A stretch of 16,245 bases of DNA from JAVBUZ01 sp031554725. Lineage in GTDB: Bacteria; Bacillota; Clostridia; Lachnospirales; Lachnospiraceae. The notes beneath the pieces were generated by a model that worked only from the letters and a program-made list of their open reading frames with translations, was not told the DNA's origin and made no database searches. The stretch is taken from the NCBI GenBank assembly GCA_031554725.1, contig JAVBUZ010000060.1, positions 1 to 16,245 of the forward strand, in the 5' to 3' direction. This document shows, in pieces, positions 1 through 8,737 of the stretch (its first letter is position 1; the number at the start of each line of letters is the position of its first letter). The position numbers were made by a program, and so were the translations under genes.

Positions 1-3000
1 GATTGGATTGCTCACATTTCCTGAAGCATCCGCCACACGAAATACCACCGTATAAATACCATCATCGACAAATTCTGATGGACTTACCGCGCTAAAACAA
101 TTGTGTTCTATTTCTCCTGTTGCCTCTCCAGTGGAACGGCTTCCCGCTACCATTTCATAGCTAATATTACTAAAATCTGTTACTATTCCCGGTAGAATTG
201 CCTTTTCTAACCACTCTGGTGCTCCAATTGTTTCCGTGTAGGTTACATCAATTGCCGCTAATACATTTCTCCATGAATTATAGTAATCTAGGCTTGTTTC
301 CAAAATAATTGGGGTTATTGGTGGATATGGGTCAATCCGCCCTTCCGTACTAAATACTATGGATTCACTGGCACTACCTGGATTTCCATTACCTCCATAA
401 ACAGTAATTGTATAGGTACCATTGGGGTCAGCGATTACTGGAATCAAAAATTCGCTACTTTCTTTTGCTGCAACACTAAAAATATAGGAAACATCTTCAC
501 CACTTGTATTTTTATGTATAATTTCTATTTTTCTTGGTGATATACCTGGTTCGAGAATAATACTTAAAGCATCTCCTACCTTAGCAAAAACAGCTTCCTT
601 TATCTTGTAGCTTCCATCTTCATTTTTTACAAGCTTATTATCCATGGAAAGTTCTTTAATAACTGGTATGGTATCATCCTTTTGTATTAGCACTGATTGG
701 TAACTTATATTGCCTGCTCTATCATACATAGCAGTCACTAAATAATAAGAACCATTTGGTGTACCACCTTGGTCACTCTCCTCAAAGCTTACTATGAAGT
801 CATATTTTCCATTGGTGAAGCTTTCCGCAGATACCGTTATTACACCCCTACTTGGCATTTGTGTTCCAGCTATCCATGGCTCTTCACTCTTCCAATACTT
901 TAGCTCACGAACGCCTGACGCGTAATATCCTGTATCTTCAATGTTTGTCACATATGCTCTGACATTATTATTTACCCATATTCCATTTGCCTCCATGGCA
1001 GCTGAAAGTTCCACCTTGTAGTTTGGTGCTACTTGGTCTACAATTATTTCACTATTTGCGACAAACGTGTCAGAACGGTTTCCTACTGCATCCTCTGCTA
1101 TAAGAGATAATATACCTTTAAAATTAATCGGAATAGTAAAGGAAGCTTGTCCCATATTTGTTGCCGGTGAAAATGTATAGGTCTGTGTTGTTGCATTTCC
1201 ATTTCCCTGAGCTGGGGTCATTGTCAGGGTAACCGTTTTTACACCACTACCCTCATCTGAAACAGGCGCAAGTACCTGTGCAGTGTTAAAAAATAGTTCT
1301 CCTGTCAATTTATTTAGTATCTGTGAAATGATGCCGCCATAAGTTCCACCACTAATTTTAGGCTCAGTTATCACAGGCTTGGTTTTATCTACAAGCACCG
1401 TAAATTCAACTATGTTACTTTTTTCTCCTGCCTCGCTTAATAAATAGAAGCAATAGGTATTTGCAATCGTAGAAGAGTAGGTACGAGTTTTAAAGTCCCC
1501 TTTACCTTCCCTTAGCCAGTCTTTATTTATTTCTGCGGTTTCGCTATACAAATCATTGTAAAATAACTGTGTTTCTGGAGAGCCTTTTACATAAGCATAT
1601 AGTCTAGTATTACCTTTTGTATCTGCTGTATTTGTAAACGTTAGTGTTAAGTCCGCTACTGTCCATATACCAGTAGCTGGGTAGGAACCCGACTGTGTTC
1701 TTCCTGTTACCGTAAGCGCAGGTATTGTTCGATCAATTTTGGGTACTACAATATCCTTGGTAGCGGTTACCTTGCTGCCATCTTCATAAATACTTTCTTT
1801 TTTCACAGCAACTGTATAGGTACCCTCTGCAGTAGCCGTATAGGTATAAATTCCACTTGAATTAACCTTAAGTGGCGTTTCCACTCCTTGAAAACTTACT
1901 GTTACACTACCATTTAAGCCAGAGGGTTCTAGCCCTGATATTTCTATTTCGAAGTCCTTCTGTGTAGTGTATTTTGAAGAATCTGTCCACTTTGGAGTTA
2001 TCTTAATTACAGGATCTATAGAATCCTTTCTTACTGTAAGTGTTTTTGTTTCTTTATTCCCCAATCTATCTATCGCTAGGATTGATATCGTGTGGGATTT
2101 GTTGTCAGTTATGACGCCCTCAAGGGTAATCATATATTCACTATCTTCTTGCTTCTCCACAACGATGCTCTTACCACCATTTATGGAATAGCTAACCGTA
2201 TCTACACCTACTAAGCTATCCATTATGTTAAGCTTTATATCGGGAATTCCATTTTCATATTTTCTCCATCCAGTGTAATTCCCAATATTTTCAATCGTAA
2301 TTTCCGGTGCCTTATTATCCATAATAAACCAACCATCGCGCACCCCATCTCGGGCATAGCCATAGCACTGTATATCTGAAAAGTTACCAGCAAGATCCGT
2401 TGCTCGTACATAATAGCCACCCTTTTGAGGTTCGCTTACGGTAAAATCTTTATAATAAATCTTTCCTGTTTCTTCATCAATATAAGAAACCTCAACTGTT
2501 TTCCATCCAGTATTTTGTCCCCAACTTTCTGTCTCTTCTAATGTCTCTCCATCACTTAAAAATAAATATTCTAATTTTCGAATACCACTAGCTACAAAGC
2601 TACTTTGAGGATCATTTGAGCCAAAGCTAATCACAAATGGCTTCTTATAAATAGCACCATAATATTCACTATTCCATAGATTTTCGTCCTCTGTAAAAAT
2701 AGGCTCGCCTGGAATGTTGGTAGAATAAGAAATTTGTGCTGTTGGAGCTGTGGTATCAATTCTTACATAATAGTCATAGGTTGCTGTAATCATACCCACG
2801 TATGAGCTACTTGGGTTAGAATTCTTCATGCGCAGTGCAATGGTTTTATTACTTTCCGTTGTATAACGGAGTCCTATCTGACCATCTACCCACGTGTTTC
2901 CGCCATCCCCTGAAATCTGCGTATAGCCACTTGAAGAGGCTGGATTTATTTTTATTACAATTCCGTGATTATACCAACGTCCATTGGTTTTATCTGTCAC

Positions 3001-6000
3001 CTTCTCTAATATATCTGTTCCGTCTTCATTTTGACCAATAATTGCATAAACATCGTAATCGCTCGCCTGAATGGTCTTACGTATAATTTGAACAACCCCA
3101 TGTCTATAGCTAATATTATATTTGGAAAGTGTATCTTCCAAAAGTGCTGCCTCACCATTAGAGCGAATAGAGCTAATAATTAATCGGTAGGTACCTGGCT
3201 CTACACTCTCCAAATTGCTCTGATTTTGAAGCTCCGTTGGTATTTCAACGGTTGGCTCTGCAATACCTAGGGATGACAAAAGGGCAATTACTTTTTCATT
3301 GCCTGTAATCTTTAAACGTCCATCTTTATCATAATCACTGCCTGTAAAATTATCGCTATCTCTAAGTCCTTCTATGTATAATTCACCAAGATTATTTGGT
3401 AATTGCGATGCACCATGATAAAGTGTAACACCATCAACACTTAGTAATACATCTGCCTTGTGTACTGTTAGTTCAAATTCAAAGCTACCTGCATTATAAC
3501 TATCATCAATTGGTTTATTGACTCTGATTTTGGTTGTTCCTACCGCCAAAATATACATTGTAGTCTTTCCTGTATCAGGATCCATCCTTAATTCTACTAC
3601 CCCTGGATTCTCTACAACCTCATATACTAAAGTTGCATTAGATACAGCCGTATTGCTTTCTGCTAAGCCAGCAATAACCGGCCTTGGAAAGTTCGAAAAC
3701 TCAATATCCATTTTTTTAGTTGCATAGGTTACACCTGTTATATCCGTTAACAAATTAAGCTCTGGATAGTCTGCTCTCTCTACCATAAGTGAAAATGCCT
3801 TCATGTCATAGGTAACATAATCTGGATCCACATTTGATGTGGACTTTACACGAATGGTAAATGTGAAGTTTCCTGATTTTTTAGGATATCCTGTTAAAAT
3901 TCCATCCTTTGAAAGTACAAGGCCTAATTCCGCGGGGAGGGTCTCCAAATGTTCTTCTGCATTCGTAACTAAAGAATATTCATAGGTATTACCACCACCA
4001 ACTGCATTTCCAATTCGAATATTTAGTAGCTCATTAACTCTTCCCGTTAGCTCCTCAGCACCGCTCATTACAACTGCTGTAGCTGGATCATCTCCATCAT
4101 ATAAAATATACCCATCTTTAACAGAAGGACAAATGCTAGCGTAACGATCATTGGTATAGGACACCGGGTTCCCATCTTTATAAATTTTAAAATTATGTAC
4201 ATAATTATCTGGTAAGTTAACAATTCTTAACGTACCTGCCTCTATATGTCCTACGTATCCACCAACATATATTTTTTTAGCATCGTCTTTAGGCGAAATT
4301 GTAATTTTACCTGAAGCCATTACATTATCAAAAATATTATCTCCGCCCAGCACAACAGCAGCTACGAGACCGTTGTAGCTGTTTTCTTCACTACTACTGG
4401 TACAGGTTACCAAAACACCATTTTTTTCACTTGCACTTGTAGTTGTGACATTTATGTTTTGAATATTTGCACCTTTTATATACTTAAACAAGCCAATGGA
4501 TTGAGCTCCATTATCCTTATTTCCCTCTGCGGAGACATTATCACCTATGGATAGTGTAATGGTATGACCACGTCCATCAAATGTACCTGCAAATGGCTTT
4601 GTTATACTTCCAATACCTTTATACCCACAAAACTGTGTTGTAGAAAAATCAATGTCACTAATAATGCGATAATGTGCCCCTATGAGATACTCAACTACAG
4701 TTGCTTTGTACTGGCTTGTTGAACTTTCTGTAAGGTTAAATCCATTTACCGATTGAAGACGTCCATAACCTTCTCCGCCCAAAATCTCTCCATTACTATC
4801 AATTGCAACTGCAAGCGCAAAAAGTTGATCTGGACTATTAATAATAAACGGAGACTCTGGTGTACCAAATCCACTATCCAAATTTCCTTTTGGAGGATTT
4901 ATAACAATTTGAGATACACCCACACTAGCTGGCATAACTGCACTATCGATTGTATAAGCACATTTACCACTATCTGTATATCCATCATAATAGTAATAAG
5001 CCGAGCCTGCATCAAACTGACTAATAAATGTAGCTTTATTAAAATAATGAAGCTGGTCGTCCGGATTAGGAATTGGTTCTCCCTGTACTATCGTATATGT
5101 AGGAGGAAATTCTACCCTTTGCAATTCCAACAAAGTATTATTGCCCCAAACACGACCAATAAGCGCATCCGATAAAGCGTCTGACAATCTATCATATCCT
5201 GCCGGCAAAGTAACCTTTATATCCGTAATCTTATGAATACCGCCAGAAATTGCTCCAATCAGAGAATTTTTCCCATTGGTAAGTGTAGACTGAGTAAGTG
5301 TGCCTCCTAATGCACTTAGGCCGATTAGTTCTATATTCGATATCTGCACTCTACCACTTATAATAGCGGCTGCTCCAATTAATTGAGTATGGTTAGGGCG
5401 ATAACGTCCCGCTGCCACAGCGCCAGGATAATAAACGCCACCTATAGTTCCCGTAAAATTTAAGCCGCTAATCTCAAGAGGGGCTTGTGAATTATAAGGT
5501 ACTATGCTTGTAAATAAGCCACTATGGTTTTCCTTGGTTATCGAGTTTGTTTCTGTAGATGCCACCGTCGCTGCAAAAGTAATCGTTGGATAACTACCAT
5601 TTTCTAAAAGAATTCCCTTATAGTTTCCGCCAATAATAGGCATTGGATAATAGGTTGTTCCTGTAAGATCAAGATCTGTTGCAAACTCAAAGTTTGCAAG
5701 CTTTATAAACATCACCTTGTCTACGTCAGTTGCATTTGCAGGATATGAGGCATTAGGGAAATACTCTAGTAGCATCCAGCTCATAGAGCTACCAAGATAA
5801 TTAAACACACTTAATGTCTGAAGCTTTTGCACTGTGTCAATAACAAATGGCTGTGCCTCTGTTCCTTTTCCCAATATTGTTTCTGGTTCAAACCCAAAAT
5901 AATAGCGAGATGCATTGGATGATGTTTTCTCAGAAACCGTTTGTGCTGTTTTATCAGACAAAACATTGACCATTCCACCCATTTGAACAGCACCATTCGG

Positions 6001-8697
6001 ATATACGCTCTCATCATCATAATAGGTATAACTAGAAATAAGATCATATCTGCTTTTATCAGCTACAGCTATCTTTGCTCCTGCATCAACAGAAACATCT
6101 CCTACATCTATCCATGCATTTGCAGTATTCCCAAATAAAAGGCCTGAATAAACAGCCGAATTAGATGACTTTGTCTGTAAATTTGCTGTGCTTTTAATCA
6201 TAACATTATCTACAGAAATCTTTCCGCCAATATTTTGTACTAAGCCACCAAGACCTATTGTAGAAATAATCGTTCCACCAAATGTGTATCCATCAAAGTT
6301 TGCCTCAACTCCAGAAATAGAGCTTGCAAACCCGCCTACACCAGTAGTCGAAGCATTTATTTTTCCGTTTATAGTAATATCCTTAGCATTTAGATGTGTC
6401 GTATTATATATAATACCAAAACCTGTTTTGGGCTTTGTCTGAGAATTATTTGTAGCTGTTTGTTTACCAGTAGAAACCATTCCACCAATACAACCACCAA
6501 AATTTGTAGCGCCTGAATTTGTGGCATTCAAGGTTCCGTCAAAGGTATAGTCTATAATATCAATGCCTAGACCAAAGCTAGCTTCATTCCAAAGGGTTCC
6601 TTGATCCATAGACTCAATAAATCCAATCAGACCACCAACATATGAACCGCCAGAGCTTATTGCACCTGAAAAGCTATTTTTTTCAAAAATAAGATTTGTT
6701 CGACCAGATACATTAGTAAATCCACCATAACCAATCAGACCACCAACATTTATGTTGCCAGCCTTGAGAGCAGTAATCTTAACCTCACTGTGAACATTTT
6801 GTACCGTTACTCCCGCATTTTCTGTTTGGCCTTTTAACCCTATATTCGCAGCAAGTGCTCCGATGTTTTTACCATTACTATCTATCGTTCCATCTAAAAT
6901 GATATCCGAAACCTTACCACCAAGAAGTAGTGGAAATAAGCCTGCGTTATCCTCATTTGTTCTTATCTGCAATGTAATAACAGGTCTGCTTACAGAATCC
7001 CATCCTGAAAACACTCCCGAAAAAGGAACTTCTTTTTTACTTGTTAGAAAACCAATTCCCTTAAATCCAGCATTGGTTAGATTGATGTCACCGGCAATAC
7101 GATAATGAGCATTTTGAAGATACTCTCTCATCCTAATTGTGTCATTATAAGAAAGAACTGTTCCATCATAAGAAGCTAGCACCATATTGCTTTGTAAAAA
7201 TAGATCGCTCTCTTCTAAAAGCTGCTCATCCCCACCACTTACATCATTAGAACTTACATCATTATCACTTACAGAATTTCCACTTGATAGACTCTGTACT
7301 TTATTTAGTTTGTTTTTAGGATTTTCTGCAATCTCGCCTTCGTAATTACTTTCTGGATTTATTGCATAAGCCGCCTCCATGAGGCTATATGTCTGTACCT
7401 GTGCCAGTGATTCCTGCGGAAAAGTAAAACAGGAAAGAGCTGAGCCATTCAGGGTATTAATTGCCGCCGCAAGCTGGAGAAGACTATTTGTATTACTTAA
7501 TATATATGGGTCCTGAGAGGTTCCTGTTCCAGAAATCGGTATTGATAAATTTAATCTATTAAATACTGCACCACCATTGGCAATCTCTATTTCAAAGTCT
7601 TCCCCAAACTGTCGCATAACATCATCAACATATATTGAGAAGGTGTCTGTTGTATAGCACAGAGCTTGATTCGCTTCACCAATTATTAGTGCGCGGGTAT
7701 TCCCTGAAATAAGGCCCGCATTAGGCAGTACTGTTTCACCTGATAGTGCAATTTCGCAGCCTACGTTTACACGGCCTACTAGTCCACCAGTCACGCCATT
7801 TTTATTTCTATTCTCAATGACACCATCTACTTTAATACTATTTGCTAAAATTCCTACATACTTCGAATTTGTCTCATCGCCTATTGTTCCATTGTAGATG
7901 CGCCCAATAATTCCACCCACTGCATCATGATTTGCACTAATAGAAAATTGACGATTCGATGCCGAACCCAAGGAAATAGACTCTAAGTTTACTGTAAGAG
8001 AAGAATCTGTTTCGTTTATTACTTCTCCTATCAAGCCTCCAAAGGCTATATTTCCTGATGAATAACTATTATCCGCTGCTACGTCTACAGAAACCTCCAT
8101 ATTCCTAATAGATACAGCTCCGCTTTGTGCTCCACCTGAACTAACAATTCTATTTACTAATCCACCAAACACGCCTGCGTACTCACTAGCATCTACGTCT
8201 TGGTCCGATACAGCTACATAACCCATATACAAAGAAGCTCCATCTGATAAAGTACCGAAAATGGGACGTCCAGTATACAAAATTGTATGATTAAAATTTA
8301 TATTTCCATAGAACCAATAAGCCGGTTCTACACCATTACCACCAATAGAAAGTCTATTTGCAGATTGATTGCTAAAGTAAATGATTTTGGCACCATCATT
8401 TTCTGAAGATATGCTCGGATTTACCATAAAATATTTTCCAACGGAGTAATAGGGGATGTTTGCAACATTTTCGCCCAATCGAACAAAGTCCTCCTCGCTT
8501 TCTAGCACATAGGGGGACGTAATGGTTCCATTACCGAGTCTAAAGAAATACTCATCAAAGTTTGTTGCTGCATTCACCACTATATTAGGAGAAATGCTCT
8601 CAAATATGAAAATGAATGCAAGCAAAAATGCAATGAAACGTTTCATACAAATATTAGAAACGATTTCTCGCAACCAGCGCTCCTTCTCCTTTTTCAT
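1..8697 (-). CDS. Giant secreted/surface protein with GLUG-type modules and Ig-like repeats (3' end outside window)
   Basis: The minus frame is open from ATG 8697 to the window edge, 2899 codons without a stop, so the protein is longer than this. The start has a perfect AAGGAGG five bases upstream. Residues 1-20 are charged, 21-33 are hydrophobic, and a signal peptidase site fits after VNAA (residue 44). Residues about 50-1490 hold four modules. Each opens with a G.GT...P(Y/F).I element (near 56, 390, 943 and 1276) and carries glycine-rich GGLIGEV/GGLVGRV motifs, as in GLUG-type beta-helix proteins. A linker at about 468-492 is rich in S, N, D and V. Residues about 1583-1615 look like a He_PIG domain (LPAELGL, GILTGYP) and 1747-1874 like an MBG domain. 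From 1981 onward at least seven Ig-like repeats begin with DTTAP, DNKAP, DSIDP, DRTIP, DKTKP, DQVAP or DDTIP and often contain A.D..GN. The likely role is an adhesin or matrix protein at the cell surface; the ligand is unknown. A cell-wall anchor is expected beyond the window but not seen. Confidence 0.93.
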   Translation of the reverse strand, partial: MKKEKERWLREIVSNICMKRFIAFLLAFIFIFESISPNIVVNAATNFDEYFFRLGNGTITSPYVLESEEDFVRLGENVANIPYYSVGKYFMVNPSISSENDGAKIIYFSNQSANRLSIGGNGVEPAYWFYGNINFNHTILYTGRPIFGTLSDGASLYMGYVAVSDQDVDASEYAGVFGGLVNRIVSSGGAQSGAVSIRNMEVSVDVAADNSYSSGNIAFGGLIGEVINETDSSLTVNLESISLGSASNRQFSISANHDAVGGIIGRIYNGTIGDETNSKYVGILANSIKVDGVIENRNKNGVTGGLVGRVNVGCEIALSGETVLPNAGLISGNTRALIIGEANQALCYTTDTFSIYVDDVMRQFGEDFEIEIANGGAVFNRLNLSIPISGTGTSQDPYILSNTNSLLQLAAAINTLNGSALSCFTFPQESLAQVQTYSLMEAAYAINPESNYEGEIAENPKNKLNKVQSLSSGNSVSDNDVSSNDVSGGDEQLLEESDLFLQSNMVLASYDGTVLSYNDTIRMREYLQNAHYRIAGDINLTNAGFKGIGFLTSKKEVPFSGVFSGWDSVSRPVITLQIRTNEDNAGLFPLLLGGKVSDIILDGTIDSNGKNIGALAANIGLKGQTENAGVTVQNVHSEVKITALKAGNINVGGLIGYGGFTNVSGRTNLIFEKNSFSGAISSGGSYVGGLIGFIESMDQGTLWNEASFGLGIDIIDYTFDGTLNATNSGATNFGGCIGGMVSTGKQTATNNSQTKPKTGFGIIYNTTHLNAKDITINGKINASTTGVGGFASSISGVEANFDGYTFGGTIISTIGLGGLVQNIGGKISVDNVMIKSTANLQTKSSNSAVYSGLLFGNTANAWIDVGDVSVDAGAKIAVADKSRYDLISSYTYYDDESVYPNGAVQMGGMVNVLSDKTAQTVSEKTSSNASRYYFGFEPETILGKGTEAQPFVIDTVQKLQTLSVFNYLGSSMSWMLLEYFPNASYPANATDVDKVMFIKLANFEFATDLDLTGTTYYPMPIIGGNYKGILLENGSYPTITFAATVASTETNSITKENHSGLFTSIVPYNSQAPLEISGLNFTGTIGGVYYPGAVAAGRYRPNHTQLIGAAAIISGRVQISNIELIGLSALGGTLTQSTLTNGKNSLIGAISGGIHKITDIKVTLPAGYDRLSDALSDALIGRVWGNNTLLELQRVEFPPTYTIVQGEPIPNPDDQLHYFNKATFISQFDAGSAYYYYDGYTDSGKCAYTIDSAVMPASVGVSQIVINPPKGNLDSGFGTPESPFIINSPDQLFALAVAIDSNGEILGGEGYGRLQSVNGFNLTESSTSQYKATVVEYLIGAHYRIISDIDFSTTQFCGYKGIGSITKPFAGTFDGRGHTITLSIGDNVSAEGNKDNGAQSIGLFKYIKGANIQNINVTTTSASEKNGVLVTCTSSSEENSYNGLVAAVVLGGDNIFDNVMASGKITISPKDDAKKIYVGGYVGHIEAGTLRIVNLPDNYVHNFKIYKDGNPVSYTNDRYASICPSVKDGYILYDGDDPATAVVMSGAEELTGRVNELLNIRIGNAVGGGNTYEYSLVTNAEEHLETLPAELGLVLSKDGILTGYPKKSGNFTFTIRVKSTSNVDPDYVTYDMKAFSLMVERADYPELNLLTDITGVTYATKKMDIEFSNFPRPVIAGLAESNTAVSNATLVYEVVENPGVVELRMDPDTGKTTMYILAVGTTKIRVNKPIDDSYNAGSFEFELTVHKADVLLSVDGVTLYHGASQLPNNLGELYIEGLRDSDNFTGSDYDKDGRLKITGNEKVIALLSSLGIAEPTVEIPTELQNQSNLESVEPGTYRLIISSIRSNGEAALLEDTLSKYNISYRHGVVQIIRKTIQASDYDVYAIIGQNEDGTDILEKVTDKTNGRWYNHGIVIKINPASSSGYTQISGDGGNTWVDGQIGLRYTTESNKTIALRMKNSNPSSSYVGMITATYDYYVRIDTTAPTAQISYSTNIPGEPIFTEDENLWNSEYYGAIYKKPFVISFGSNDPQSSFVASGIRKLEYLFLSDGETLEETESWGQNTGWKTVEVSYIDEETGKIYYKDFTVSEPQKGGYYVRATDLAGNFSDIQCYGYARDGVRDGWFIMDNKAPEITIENIGNYTGWRKYENGIPDIKLNIMDSLVGVDTVSYSINGGKSIVVEKQEDSEYMITLEGVITDNKSHTISILAIDRLGNKETKTLTVRKDSIDPVIKITPKWTDSSKYTTQKDFEIEISGLEPSGLNGSVTVSFQGVETPLKVNSSGIYTYTATAEGTYTVAVKKESIYEDGSKVTATKDIVVPKIDRTIPALTVTGRTQSGSYPATGIWTVADLTLTFTNTADTKGNTRLYAYVKGSPETQLFYNDLYSETAEINKDWLREGKGDFKTRTYSSTIANTYCFYLLSEAGEKSNIVEFTVLVDKTKPVITEPKISGGTYGGIISQILNKLTGELFFNTAQVLAPVSDEGSGVKTVTLTMTPAQGNGNATTQTYTFSPATNMGQASFTIPINFKGILSLIAEDAVGNRSDTFVANSEIIVDQVAPNYKVELSAAMEANGIWVNNNVRAYVTNIEDTGYYASGVRELKYWKSEEPWIAGTQMPSRGVITVSAESFTNGKYDFIVSFEESDQGGTPNGSYYLVTAMYDRAGNISYQSVLIQKDDTIPVIKELSMDNKLVKNEDGSYKIKEAVFAKVGDALSIILEPGISPRKIEIIHKNTSGEDVSYIFSVAAKESSEFLIPVIADPNGTYTITVYGGNGNPGSASESIVFSTEGRIDPYPPITPIILETSLDYYNSWRNVLAAIDVTYTETIGAPEWLEKAILPGIVTDFSNISYEMVAGSRSTGEATGEIEHNCFSAVSPSEFVDDGIYTVVFRVADASGNVSNPI

Positions 8698-8702
8698 ATG
8701 TA

Positions 8703-8709
8703 CCTCCTT
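8703..8709 (-). promoter_or_regulatory. Ribosome binding site of the giant surface protein
   Basis: The minus strand reads AAGGAGG, then five bases, then ATG at 8697. It is the strongest Shine-Dalgarno in the window and fixes the start at the outer Met rather than at Met18, which has no such site. The 40-base gap between this start and the preceding stop at 8738 contains no visible terminator hairpin, so read-through from the upstream peptidase gene is likely. Confidence 0.85.
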
Positions 8710-8737
8710 ATAGCCAACCCAAATTCCTATAACACTA

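Noticed and set aside
4753..5175. Plus-strand open frame of 140 codons
   Set aside because: It lies wholly inside the giant surface gene, which reads coherently through it on the minus strand. The translation has no recognisable domain.
1..8697. DNA-level tandem repeats or a CRISPR-like array in the giant gene
   Set aside because: Similarity between modules is at the protein motif level only. I found no near-identical DNA units or regular spacers.
8698..8737. A terminator or promoter in the largest intergenic gap
   Set aside because: The 40 bases hold a ribosome binding site and no inverted repeat with a T-run or -35/-10 pair that I could find.
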